A stretch of 64,000 nucleotides of DNA from Stomoxys calcitrans (GCF_963082655.1 NC_081555.1:22198643-22262642), one strand, 5' to 3'. Shown: positions 11,140 to 22,150, counted from the stretch's first letter. The notes: a model not told the origin generated them from the sequence alone. Numbers and translations: made by a program.

Positions 11140-12288
11140 ACTTTTTCAAATACATATGAGCTATATCAAGTTATTAACCGATATGGACCGTACTTGCCAT
11201 GGCTGTTAAGAATCATAGACACCTTTACTTTACTGTAATTGGCTATGACAGAATATTTGTTCCACTAGCCGAACGTAGAATAGCGTTCCAAGCGCCTCCA
11301 TCTTTTGCGCTTATTCTGAAATCGAGGTGTCTCCCACAACTTGATCCTTCCATCGGGCGTGTTTGCCTTCAAAAGACTTCTTTGGTGGAGCTTCTTCATC
11401 TATTCTGACATCATGACCTAGCCAACGCAACCGTTGTATTTTGATGTGTGTAACTATGCTATCGTCGTCATACAGTTCATACAGCTCGTGGTTCATACGT
11501 CGCCTATATTCCCCGTTAACGCAAACTGGTCCATATATTTTACGAAGAATCTTTCTCTCAAATACTCCAAGCACTCCCTCATCTGCTCTGTACCTATGCT
11601 TCAGAACTATATAACAGCACGGGTAGTAGCAGAGTCTTGTATAGTGTAGTCTTCGTCTGTCGAGAGGTGGCCTTGTTTCTAAACTTGCCAGTATTATTCA
11701 TCGCTTAATCTCAAAACTGGTGTCATTCATCATAGACACCACCTCCAAAATTTAAGGCAAATCGAGTAATAATTGCGCACTCCAGAGGCTCAAATAGTCG
11801 AACTGGGAGATCGGTTTATGTGACAGGTTATCAACTGATTTAGATCATATGCAAAACTGGATGTCATCACATTGGATTAGAATTGCGCCCTCTAGAAGCC
11901 TAAGAAGTCTAAGCGGGAGATCGGGTTATATGGCGGCTATATTAGGATATGGACTAATTTACACCAAACTTAAAAGAGTTTTAGGGAGTCAAAGTAAAAC
12001 ACTTGATGCAAAATTTCGACCAAATCGGCTAAGAATTGCGCTCTCCAGAAGCTCAAGATGTCAAAACCCAAGATAGGTTTATATGACAGCTTTATCAGTT
12101 TATCAACCAATTAGGCCACACATGAAACAGTTGTTGGAAGTTATAGTTCAGCCAAATCGGATAAGAATTGCACTCTCTAGAAGCTAAAAAAGTCAAGACC
12201 CAAGATCGGTTTATGTGGCAGCAACATCAAAACATGGGGCCGATTTGGCCCATTTACTATCCCAACCAACCTAATCTAACCCACATGC
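11140..12288 (+). repeat. 150-nt-subunit dispersed repeat, split by a retroelement
   Basis: The subunit phrases TATCAAGTTATTAACCGATA, AAATCGGATAAGAATTGCGC and AGATCGGTTTATATG are present at 11160-11223 and 11740-12260. The interruption is a non-LTR insertion with a 12-bp duplicated target. Confidence 0.75.
11224..11727 (-). mobile_element. 5'-truncated non-LTR retrotransposon tail with 12-bp TSD
   Basis: Read on the minus strand it encodes the C-terminal, post-palm part of a LINE-type reverse transcriptase: KTTLYKTLLLPVLLYSSEA, then FERKILRKIYGPVCVNGEYR and IKIQRLRWLGHDVR, with a frameshift near 11575. The copy lies between direct repeats ATCATAGACACC at 11212-11223 and 11728-11739, a typical target-site duplication. 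It is short and decayed, so not autonomous. Confidence 0.85.
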
Positions 12289-12406
12289 CACAGTGCAACA
12301 CCTCTTTGGAGAGAAGGTTTACATGACATAGTACCTCACAAATGTTGCCAACATCAGGAGGGGTAAACCACCGGTGAAATTTTTTTCTGATGGTCTCGCC
12401 AGGGTG
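12289..12406 (-). repeat. SINE body fragment
   Basis: Matches the body of the 21854 SINE (ACACCTCTTTGGAGAGAAGG, GGCATAGTACCTCAC-like, TCTGATGGTCTCGCCAGG). It stops before the tRNA-like head. Confidence 0.7.
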
Positions 12407-12724
12407 CTTTTGACAAACGGACAGACGGGCGGACATGGCTATTAGCAACAAACACAAAAGGGCGAAAAGCAAATGAGTTTTGCAAAAGATTTTTGGGTTT
12501 GTTGCTAACAGCATTGCTGGATAAGCTACATTTGAACAAGAGTAGTAAGTTTTTACCTGGCCCATATTACGCTTGTGGCGCAAGAAGTCTCTTAGAGCTC
12601 TGTTCAAATTCAGATGGTGGTGGGTTCCCAAGATTCGACCAGGCCAAACTTGGCATGTTTTTACGAAGCGGATAACTTTTGGTAGCATATGGCAATCGGT
12701 ACAAAAAAAAATTTTAATTACTCG
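12407..12724. other. Unassigned DNA before gene B
   Basis: Contains GACAAACGGACAGACGGGCG, reminiscent of dispersed repeat ends, then unique-looking sequence. A 188-aa minus ORF spans this, the SINE and the gene B 5' block and is not credible as a gene. Confidence 0.4.
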
Positions 12725-12878
12725 AAGAATGTTGTAATTTATCCAATATTTATAAAACCAAGACAATGCTCCAACCAATTTTTTTATGAATCGTTCAAAA
12801 TTCTCTTTTAGGAAGTTTGCCAAAAATTCCGATTATTACTTCAACTCAAGAACTAATATCTAAAGCGAAAAAAAAAAC
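12725..12878 (+). promoter_or_regulatory. Conserved 5' block of gene B
   Basis: Shorter homologue of the gene A block, starting at GAATGTTGTAATTTAT. TTCTCTTTTAGGAAGTT has its AG at 12810-12811, 68 nt before the ATG. Confidence 0.6.
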
Positions 12879-15331
12879 ATGTTGAAACACCTACCTCCTT
12901 CAGACTATTGCCGGCTCTGTGTAAAAAGCTGCAATGATTACCAGCTCAGCCTCTATGATGAGGCAGGTCAAGCTAACTCGAATCATGATCTTGTGGGCAA
13001 ATATTTTACCAACGCAGTGAGTCTCCTCTCTGATACACCCAATGAATGAATGATGACATCCAAATAAATCTTCAATGCTTTCAGATGTTGAATATGGAAT
13101 GGCAGAAACGACTTCAATACATCTGTGAGACATGTTGGCAGCATATATGGGAGTTTCATCAATTCCAGCAGTCAGTTATAGAGGCACAAAAGGGCCTACA
13201 TCTGTTTAAAGAAGCGGCAAAAGGAGTTGTGAAAGTTGAGATAAACCCAGAATTGAATATAAATCAGCAAGAAGTACAAAAGGAGTTGCATAATGCCAAG
13301 AGACTAAACACTAGCACTGAAAATTTAATTGAATCTACGCCCCTTACCTTTGATATAAAGTCTGAGGAACCTTTGGATATCAACAGTGATTATGATGTTG
13401 GAATGTTCTCTCATGACACTCAGTTAAGGGATGAAGAAGTGTCCTTGAATGCTATTGAATCCAATAAGGATTATAGCTCCAGTGATGACACGCCCTTATC
13501 ATCTTACAGGCAGGCCAACCTTTTCTCTTCAAAAAGTAAATTTGCTTCAACCAAAAGGTCAGTGCAGGTGTTTGATGAGCTGGTAGCTTTGTGGCGTTCC
13601 CCCTTGGAATGTGAAATTTGTCGTCAGCTATTGCCCAGCTATTCCCAGATGAAAGAACATTTTAGCAAACAGCATGCTTCAGAAAGTTGTTACCTTATGT
13701 GTTGCCAATTGAGGCTGGAAACTCGTTACGATATTGAAAACCACATTCACTATCATAATGCTCCGCAACAGCTAAAATGCGAAGCCTGTTGCAAGGCCTA
13801 CCGTTTGGAGGAACATTTGAGAGTTCACAAACGGAAAGTCCATACCAGCAAGGGAGGAGTTGGAAATGCTGAAGACAGCGAAAAGTTGCAAGGAAAATAT
13901 CGTTGTGGCAAATGTTCGAAGGACTTTGCAACAAAATCTCTTTTAAAGAGACACAATCGTAATGTCCACAAACCCAAGATTTTGGAATGTAACTTTTGCC
14001 AAAAAACTTTTACGCGTTTAGATGTACTGCGTGTGCATGTCGCTACCCACACTGGGGACAAAGCGCATGCCTGCTCCTTTTGCCCCGAGACATTTACCTG
14101 CCGAGCTTATTACTGCCGGCATATGAGAAAATATCATCTAGAGGAATGGAATAAGATACGAAATGGAGTGGCCCCAAAAGAGACTCTGGACAGGTATCGG
14201 CGAGAAACTCGAGGAGAGTGTAAGGTTTATGTTTGCTTTAATTGTTCCATGGAGTATGACGAAAAGCATTCTATGTTAAATCATCTGAAGAGATGTCAAA
14301 GATATAATGGACCAATAGAGCTTAAAAGGGGATATCGGCTAGAAACTCGCGAAGAGAGTATGATCTATATTTGCATTTATTGTTCCAAGGAGTATGAAAG
14401 CCGGTATTCCATGTACACTCATCTCAAGCAATGTCAAGGAGACGATGGACAAATAGAGCCTACAAAAGGGTATCGGGAAGAAACTCGGGGAGAGAGTAGG
14501 ATGTACGTTTGCATTTATTGTTCCAAGGAGTATATAGAGCGGCAATCCATGATCAATCATATCAGGGGATGTCAAAGAAACGATGGGCCAATAGAGTCTA
14601 AAAGGGGATATCGGCGAGAAACTCGGGGAGAGAGTACTGTCTATGTTTGCATTTACTGTTCCAAGGAGTATGAAAAGCAGCAATCAATGCACAATCATAT
14701 CAGGTACTGTCAAATAGACGATAGATCAATAGAGTCTAAATGGGGGTATCGGCGAGAAATTCGGGGGGAGAATATGATCTATATTTGCATTAATTGTTCC
14801 AAGGAGTATGAGAAGCGGCAATCCATGCACAGTCATGTCAGGTATTGTCAAGGTGATGATAGACCAATAGATCCCAAGAGAGGTTGTCGGCTTGAAACTC
14901 GAGGTGACAGCTTGGTCTACATTTGCAATTACTGTTCCAAGGAGTATGAAAAGCGACAATCCATTCGCAGTCATCTCCACCGATGTCATAGAGAAGTTGG
15001 ATCTTTAGCGAAGCGCACTTCAATAAATGCTGAACCCCCAGTACCAGCTGAAATATCACTAAACACCGGGATAACAGCGCCGAAGACAAATGAAGAAAGC
15101 AACACAACACCAGATGGTGATATTTTAAATGAGCTGTATAAAAAAGGAGTAGTAGAAGATGATTCACTGATGACCCTTAAAGAGGAAAAAGAGTTGAAAG
15201 ATGAAAAAGCAAAATGGACTAAAGAAAAGACCGAACAATTTTCAGCTTATACAAAGGCCTTGGTAAATGAGGAAAATGATAAAGATGAAATGCCTCCAGA
15301 AGTTAAAGTTACTACGTGGGAAAGTGAATAA
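12879..15331 (+). CDS. Gene B: ZAD zinc-finger protein, six C-terminal modules, truncated tail
   Basis: Model: exon 1 12879-13016, intron 13017-13084 (68 nt, with stops), exon 2 13085-15331; 794 aa. An unspliced ORF from 13046 starts inside the intron and would lose half the ZAD. Order: ZAD (Cys 11/14 and 60/63); linker with FDIKSEEPLDINSD; six C2H2 fingers from about residue 222, including the CC-type second finger; six 46-residue modules at about 427-681, exact 138-nt period in the DNA (for example 14611 to 14749); acidic tail with EKTEQF. The last module is CCHC/H (SHLHRCH). A GAA to TAA change at 15329-15331 ends the protein 12 codons before the family stop at 15365-15367; a second in-frame TAA follows. 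AATAAA at 15404. Confidence 0.9.
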
Positions 15332-16062
15332 CTCATATAATCCGAGGACAAACTTATTGAACTATGAGCAGAGGCTTAAGAACTTAGTTGGAGTACTAAA
15401 GAAAATAAAGCAACAAAAAATTTCATCATTTTAACAAGCTAACATTTTTCCACCCAAAACCTTAAAAACCCTTACAATTAACTTATATTTTCTCAATATA
15501 AAATCAGGTGTTTTGGATATACTATCATAAATTTTCTCTAAATTAAATTAATTTATGCTTTTATCGCTTGACTAAATAATAAAAAAAAAATATGAAAAAA
15601 AAAATTTATGAAGATTTTTGAATTGAAACAAAGTAAGAGTGTGAAGATAAAATTGGTTTAGCCGAGACATGAACCAGGAATGGATAAAATTGAATAGACA
15701 ATTTTAAAGTGATATATCTGGGGGAAGTTTCGGCGGATTTTGAAAAAATTGATATCTAAAGAAAGCTGAAAGCGAGAAGAATGCGTTACATTTGTACAGC
15801 TGTGAATAGACATACAATTTTTGCAGAAAAATCAGTCGTTTTTTAGCCATTTATAGAAAGAAAAAAATTATTTAAATCAAAAAAAAAAATATTTAAATGG
15901 ATTGTTTGTCGAGTTCTTTTCCCGGTTTCTCTTTTAAGGCCAACAAAGTATAATTCTTCTAAAATTTCTATAAAAAAATTTATTTAAAATGGCAGATATT
16001 TGGTGCATAGAGTACACATATTCCCCCATTTTCGGAAATGTGATTCCGGTTTGAACTAGAAG
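15332..16062. other. B-C intergenic DNA
   Basis: Begins with the abandoned tail codons of gene B, then AT-rich DNA. A weak copy of the 3' block (TATGCTTTTATCGCTTGACTAAATAATAAA) lies near 15553. No other gene seen. Confidence 0.5.
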
Positions 16063-16265
16063 TCTTCTCTTGTTATTTGGCTACAATTTAGTAGTTGCAC
16101 ATTTCGTCTTGTTGTTAAACTTAATCTATTGTTATATCTATATACCCAAGGCCCTGCTCCAATCAATCTTTTATGAATCCTTCAATATTTTCTTTTAGGA
16201 AGTTTGCCCAAAATACAGATTACGTTATAACTTCAACTTAAGAGTTAATATCTAAAGTGAAAGAC
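16063..16265 (+). promoter_or_regulatory. Conserved 5' block of gene C
   Basis: TCTCTTGTTATTTGGCTACA, then TATACCCAAGGCCCTGCTCC and TTTTCTTTTAGGAAGTTTGC with AG at 16197-16198, 68 nt before the ATG. Confidence 0.65.
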
Positions 16266-18958
16266 ATGTTGAAACACCTGCCTCCCGCAGACTATTGCCG
16301 GCTCTGTGTAAAATGCTGCAATGATTACCAGCGCAGTCTCTATGATGAGGCAGGTCAAGCTAATGCTGATCATGAGCTTGTGGGCAAATATTTTACTAAC
16401 GAAGTGAGTCTACTCTTTGATACACCCCATGAATGAATGATGACTTCCAAATAAATCTTCAATGCTTTCAGATGTTGAATATGGAATGGGAGCGACGTCT
16501 TCAATACATCTGTGAGAAATGTTGGCAGCATGTATGGGAGTTTCATCAATTCCAGCAGTCAGTTATAGAGGCACAGAGAGGCCCGCATCTGCATAAAGAA
16601 GCGTCAAATGAAGTTGGAGAAGTTAAGATAAAGTCAGAAGTGAACGTAAACCAGCGAAAAGTTCAACTGGAAATGCATAGTGGCAAGGGATTAAGTATTA
16701 GCACTGAAGATTTAATGAAATCTACACCTTTGACCTTTAAAATAAAAACTGAAGAACCTTTGGATCTCAACAGTGATTATGACGGGTTCTCGTCTCATGG
16801 CTGTCAGCTAAGGGATGATGAAGAAGTTGGGGAAGTTAAGATAAAGTCAGAAGTGAACATAAATCAGCAGGAAGTACAACCGGAGTTGCACATTTGTAAG
16901 GGATTAAGCACAAGTAGTGAAGATTTAATGAAATCTACAGCCCTTAGTTTTGATATAAAAACTGAAGAGCCTTTGGATCTCAACAGTGATTATGATGGAA
17001 TGTCTTCTCAAGGCCTGGAGCAGTTAGCGACAGATGAAGAAGTTTCTCTGATGGATACATCATTGATCAATGACATTGAGTCCAATGAAGATTATAGCTC
17101 GAATGATGACATATCCTTATCATCTTCCAGGCAGAGCAAATTCGCAACAGAAAGGTCTGTAGAGGTGTTTGATGAGTTGGTAGCTTTGTGGCGTTCCTCC
17201 TTGTCATGTGAAATTTGCCACCAGCTAGTGGCCAGCTATTCACAATTGAAAGAACATTTTAGCAAAAACCATGCTTCAGAAAATTGTTACCTTATGTGCT
17301 GCCAATTGAGGCTGGAAACTCATTACGATATTGAAAACCACATTCATTATCATAATGCCCCACAGCAGCTAAAATGTGAGGCCTGTTGTAAGGCCTACCG
17401 TTTGGAGGAAGATTTAAGGGTTCACAAACGGAAAGTGCACACCAGCATGGGAAAGGCTGAAGACAGCGAAAAGTTGCAAGGAAAATATCGTTGCTGCAAG
17501 TGTTCGAAAGATTTTGCAACGAAAAGGAATTTAGTTAGACACAATTGTGACGTCCATAAACCCAAGATTTTTGAATGTAACTTGTGCCAAAAATCCTTTA
17601 TGCATCCGCATACACTGCGCGAGCATTTAGCTGCCCACACAGGGAACAAAACGCATGCCTGCTCCGTTTGCCCCGAGGCATTTACCCGCCGAGCTTATTT
17701 GTGCCGTCATATGAGAAAACATCATATCCAGGAATGGAAGAAGCTACAAAATGAATCGGGCCAAAAAGTGACTCTGGATGGGTATCGGCGAGAAATTCGA
17801 GGAGAGTGTGTGGTTTATGTTTGCCGTTATTGTTCCATGGAGTATGACAATAGGCATTCTATGTCCAATCATCTTAGGCAATGTCAAAAATATGATCGAC
17901 CAATAGATCCTAGAAAGGGGTTTCGGCGAGAAACTCGGGGAGAGAGTAAGGTCTTTGTGTGCAATTATTGTTCCAAGGAGTATGAAAAGCGGCAATCCAT
18001 ACACGGTCATATCAGGAGATGTCAAAGAGATAAAGGATCAATAGAGTCTAAAAGGGGGTTTCGGCGAGAAACTCGAGGAGAGAGTACTGTCTATGTTTGC
18101 AGTTTGTGTTCTAAGGAGTGTCGTTTTCGGAAATCCATGCACAATCATCTCAAGCAATGTCAAGAAGAACATGGACAAATAGAGCCTAAAAGGGGGTACC
18201 GGCTTGAATTTCGGGGAGAGTGTAAGGTGTACGTTTGCAATTACTGCTCTAAGGAGTATGAAAAGCGTCAAGCCATGCTTACTCATAACAGATACTGTCA
18301 AGGAGACGATAAACCAATAGAGCCTATAAGGGGTTGTCGGCTTGAAGCTCGGGGAGAGATTATGGTCTACATTTGTATATACTGTTCCCAGGAGTATGAA
18401 AAGCGACAATCCATGCGCAGTCATATCCACCGAATTCATAGAGACAAAAGACCAACAGAGCCCAAAATGGGTTATCGGCTTGAAACTCGGGGAGAAAGTA
18501 AGGTCTACATTTGTATTTATTGTTCCAAGGAGTATAAAAAACGGCAATCCATGCGCACTCATCTCTTGCGACACCATGGAGACGATGAATCTTTAGCGGT
18601 GCAAACCTCAATAAATTCTGAACCCCCAGTGCCAGCAGAGCAGCAGCAAAAATCTCTTTACACCAGCATAACAGTGCCGAAGACAACTGATGAAGACAAC
18701 ACAACACCAGATGGTGATATTTTAAATGTGCTGGGCAAAAAAGGACTTGTGGAAAAGTATGCATTGATGACACCCATAGAAGGGAAAGAGTTGAACGATG
18801 AATATGCAACTGGGACTAAAGTAAAGACCGAACAATTTTCAACTAATACAAAAACTTTGGTAAAAGAGGAAATGGATGCACATGAAATGCCAACGGAATT
18901 TGAAGAGGTTAACTGTAAAATAGAAGAATTTATAAACTGCGAGCAGCAGGAATATTGA
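16266..18958 (+). CDS. Gene C: ZAD zinc-finger protein with duplicated linker and six modules
   Basis: Model: exon 1 16266-16403, intron 16404-16471 (68 nt), exon 2 16472-18958; 874 aa. ZAD as in gene B. The acidic linker is tandemly duplicated with a 213-nt (71-aa) period (GAAGTTGG at 16610 and 16823), so IKTEEPLDLNSD occurs twice. After the lead-in near residue 272 come six C2H2 fingers, then six modules at about 494-748. Modules 5 and 6 end HIHRIH and HLLRHH, so the fourth ligand is His rather than Cys. The tail has VKTEQF but ends EEFINCEQQEY, without the family's EEFIEL ending. Probable nuclear regulator; targets unknown. Confidence 0.9.
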
Positions 18959-19229
18959 AGGAACAAAACAGCAAAATATTTGATGGTTTTAAAAAGTCAA
19001 AATATTTTTACCCAAAAACCTCAATATTAATTTTACCATAATATTTTTTCAAGTTTTGTTTTAAAAATGCGTTTTACGCCATAAAGTCAGGTAATTCTGT
19101 TTAACTAAGGTTAAGTCCTCCAAACAGCTGTTTTCTCACTATAAAATCAGCTGTTTTTGAAATATTTAGATAGATAAAGCTATTTAAACAGCTGTTTTCC
19201 TACTATAGAATCAGCTGATTGTTATGTAT

Positions 19230-20110
19230 AATTAATTAAAAACGTGCTAAGTTCGGCCGGGCCGAATCGTGGGACTCCATCACCATGGATTCGGCTAAAA
19301 TTTTATGCAAACTAAGTTTAGTTGAAGGCCATAATTTTATTCTACATACCAAACTTCTGTGAAACTAGCAAAAGTTAAAGCTTCTAGGAACCGTACAAGG
19401 ATAATGGAGAGACCGGTTTACATGGGAGCTATATTAGGTTACAGACTGGTATGGATCGCACTGTGCTAAGTTCTGTCCAAATCGGTCTATAACCTGATGT
19501 AGCTCCCATATAAACAAATCTCCCGATTTGAATTCCTGAACGCCTGGAAGACACTATTTTTGTCCTATTAGGCTAAAATTTTGCACATAATGTTTTGCCA
19601 TAGCTGCCAAGTACGGTCCAAATCGGTATATAACCTGATGTAGCTCTCATATAAACCGATCTCCCGATTTGACTTCTTGAGCTCCTGAAGTCCACAATTT
19701 TTGTACGATTTAGCTTCTTGAGCACTTACAAGCCGCAATTTTTTCCGATTTGGCCCAAAGTTTGCATGCGGTGTTCTGTTACAACTTCCAACAACTGTGG
19801 ATTGCACTTGGCACAGTTGTTGGAAGTTGTAACAGAACACCGCATGCAAACTTTGGGCCAAATCGGAAAAAATTGCGGCTTGTAAGTGCTCAAGAAGACA
19901 AATCGGGGGATCGGTTAATATGGTAGCCATATCAAGTTATAGACCGATTTGGACCGTACTTGGCACAGTTGTTAGAAGTCATAACAGAACACCATGTGCA
20001 AATTTTTGGCTAAATCGTACAAAAATTGTGGACTTCAGGAGCTCAAGAAGTCAAATCGGGAGATCGGTTTGTATGGGAGCTACATCAGATTATAAGGTTA
20101 TAAAAAAACA
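19230..20110. repeat. 150-nt-subunit dispersed repeat with inverted copies
   Basis: Starts GTGCTAAGTTCGGCCGGGCC and continues with subunit phrases in both orientations. A near-perfect hairpin is centred near 19803: GGCACAGTTGTTGGAAGTTG and its complement flank the centre. Confidence 0.75.
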
Positions 20111-20169
20111 AATACTTGAATCGAAAGTACTGTTCCTATAATTAAATGTTTGGAAATTATTTCATGCAA

Positions 20170-20755
20170 ATGTTGACTGTAACTAAGCCTCAAATGGTCC
20201 ATCCGCTTAGTCCAAAGTTGGCATACTCTTTCCAACTTTTCGGCCGATATATCACGAATACATGCTTCAATGCTGTCATCATATGCGTCAGCTGAAGCGG
20301 AATTGTCTGTATAGACATGAGCTTTAACATAGCCTTACAAAAAAAAATAGTGTAAAGGCGTTAAATCGCACGATTTAGGCGGTCAATTGACCCAAACATG
20401 TCCGAAAGTACAATAAAATGTTCACCGAACTCGCCTCTCCATAAATCCATTATTACGCGTGCTGTGTGGCATGTGGCACCGTCTTGTTGAAACCACATAT
20501 CATGCAAGTCAAGCTCTTGCATTTTGGGCAAAAAAGTTAGATATCAGTTACGTAACGATTCGTATCACCTTTGAAGAAGTACGGTCCAATGATGCCACAA
20601 GCCTATAAACCGCACCAAACTATGACTTTTTCTGGATGCATTGGTAGCTCTTGCAATGCTTCTGGCAGATCTTCACTACAAAATCGTCTATTCTGCTTAT
20701 TTACATACCCATTGAGCCAAAAATGAGCTATGTCGCTAAAGAAGAAGAAGCCTGT
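20170..20755 (-). pseudogene. Tc1/mariner-superfamily transposase relic
   Basis: Minus-strand reading from 20755 gives FSDIAHFWLNGYVNKQNRRF, then LPEALQELPMHPEKVIVWCG and GIIGPYFF, matching the catalytic-core part of insect mariner-like transposases. Downstream codons (NKTVPHATQHA-like, LGQLTA) match only with frameshifts and stops. The N-terminal DNA-binding part is missing. It abuts the right arm of the CAGCTG-rich element; whether that element once encoded it is unclear. Confidence 0.8.
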
Positions 20756-20932
20756 GGAGGTGGGAATAAAAGTCAGCTGCTTTTATAGTGGGAAAACAGC
20801 TGTTTGGTTGACGTACACTTAGTGAAACAGAATTACCTGGACTTTATAGCGTAAAACAAATTTTTTAAACAAAACTTTTTAAAAAATTATGTTAAAAACC
20901 TGTTTTTTGAGTAATTGAAGTACACTGAAAAA

Positions 20933-21392
20933 ATGTTTGTCCTAATATCAAAGATTCGAACCGAGGATTAGCAAACTTTATATAAAGATGATAAATTTTG
21001 CAACTTTTTCAAGGGATCTTTGCGTCTTGTTATTAAAGAAAAAAATCTAAAATGAAGGTCAAAATATCCTTGAAGGTTAGGGCAATAATAGACCTTGGGA
21101 CAAGACAACACAAAATAGATTTGCAAATAGGAGCTTAACTTTTTTAGTTTAAGTTGCTAAGATTAATTTTTTTTTTTTAAATAATAATAATTGGTTAGTC
21201 ATCTATGAAGTAAAATAAGAAACAACCAGTGAGGAACATTTGAAATGGATGGTCGTGTCCATTAGCAAATATTAAATTAAATTTTAAGTTAGCAACTTTA
21301 TTTCAAAGTTTTGGTTCTTTGGCTCGTTGTCATTGCTAAAATCCTGCGAATGAGGAAAAATCTTAAATTTTGGGACAACTTTTTTTTCAGTG
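20933..21392. mobile_element. 460-bp MITE with CACTGAAAAAA termini and TA flanks
   Basis: Left end CACTGAAAAAATGTTTGTCC and right end GGGACAACTTTTTTTTCAGT(G) are inverted copies. TA occurs immediately outside both ends (20931-20932 and 21393-21394). TA target duplication and A-rich inverted ends fit a non-autonomous Tc1/mariner-type element. Confidence 0.8.
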
Positions 21393-21529
21393 TAACTATG
21401 ACAGTTGTGTTTGCAGAAAATTACTTTGATTGTTGACTTAGAGTTGGTACTTACCATTAACATTATGATGCATAAGCACCGTTGAGCTCGCTTTGACATT
21501 CAGTCCATTTTTCTCTCTACTTGTGAATA

Positions 21530-21720
21530 CTCACTTTTATGTCACCCTATATTTTAAGTAAAATAGTTTTGATTTTTTTAATTTACATTATTCCTATGCA
21601 CTTTTCCTTATATCACTAAAATAAATAAAAAAATAAATAAAATAATAAAAAAAAAATAAAAAAAAAATATTAATTAGCATTTTTGGATTATAAGTAGGGA
21701 GCGGAAATATATACACTTTT
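21530..21720 (+). other. Conserved 3' block (gene C copy)
   Basis: ACTTTTATGTCACCCTATAT, ATCACTAAAATAAATAAAAA and TTTTTGGATTATAAGTAGGG repeat the order seen after genes A, D, F and H. Mobile DNA has pushed it about 2.6 kb from the gene C stop. Confidence 0.55.
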
Positions 21721-21853
21721 TCTTTATAGGTCGATTTTGACAAAAATTTGCATTTAAGCATAATTCGGTGTAAGAAAACGATTTTTGAGTAAATACAATA
21801 TATGATATATGCATTTTTTGTGGCAAAAAGCAGTGAGCAAGCAAGCAACTGGC

Positions 21854-22150
21854 CATGAACATTCCACTAAGGAACAGGGGCAAAATTCTCATTTTTATAG
21901 CCGAGTCCGAACGCAGTGCGACACCTCTTTGGAGAGAAGTTTTACGTGGCATAGTACCTCACAAATGTTGCCAACGTTAGGAGGGAAAAACCACTGCTGG
22001 AAAATTTTTTTCTGATGGTCTCGCCAGGATTCGAACCCTGGCGTTCAGCGTCATAGGCGTACAATTTCGTTCTAATGGTCTCGCCAGGATTCGAACCCAG
22101 GCGTACAGCGTCATAGCGGACATGCTAACCTCTGCGCTACGTTGGCCTCC
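21854..22150 (-). mobile_element. tRNA-derived SINE with partly duplicated head
   Basis: On the minus strand the tRNA-like head has A-box TAGCGCAGAGGTTAGC and B-box GGTTCGAATCC; a second partial head with another B box follows. The body runs to GAACATTCC at the far end. The A and B boxes and the recurrence of this body elsewhere in the window mark a SINE family. Confidence 0.8.

Larger units (their letters stand above)
19061..20895. mobile_element. CAGCTG-rich inverted-repeat element, interrupted
   Basis: Left arm 19061-19222 (TTTACGCCATAAAGTCAGGT, then two AACAGCTGTTTTC...ATCAGCTG cycles) is the reverse complement of right arm about 20765-20895 (AAAACAGCTGTTTGG, AGAATTACCTGGACTTTATA). An uninterrupted copy with the arms close together lies after gene D at 25895-26215. 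Here about 1.5 kb of other repeats sits between the arms. Confidence 0.7.

Noticed and set aside
12257..12823. 188-aa minus-strand ORF upstream of gene B
   Set aside because: Crosses a SINE fragment and the gene B 5' block; no recognised domain and no paralogue elsewhere.
22021..22150. Candidate tRNA genes with A and B boxes
   Set aside because: The sequence continues into a SINE body and recurs as a dispersed repeat; stems are poor and the head is partly duplicated.
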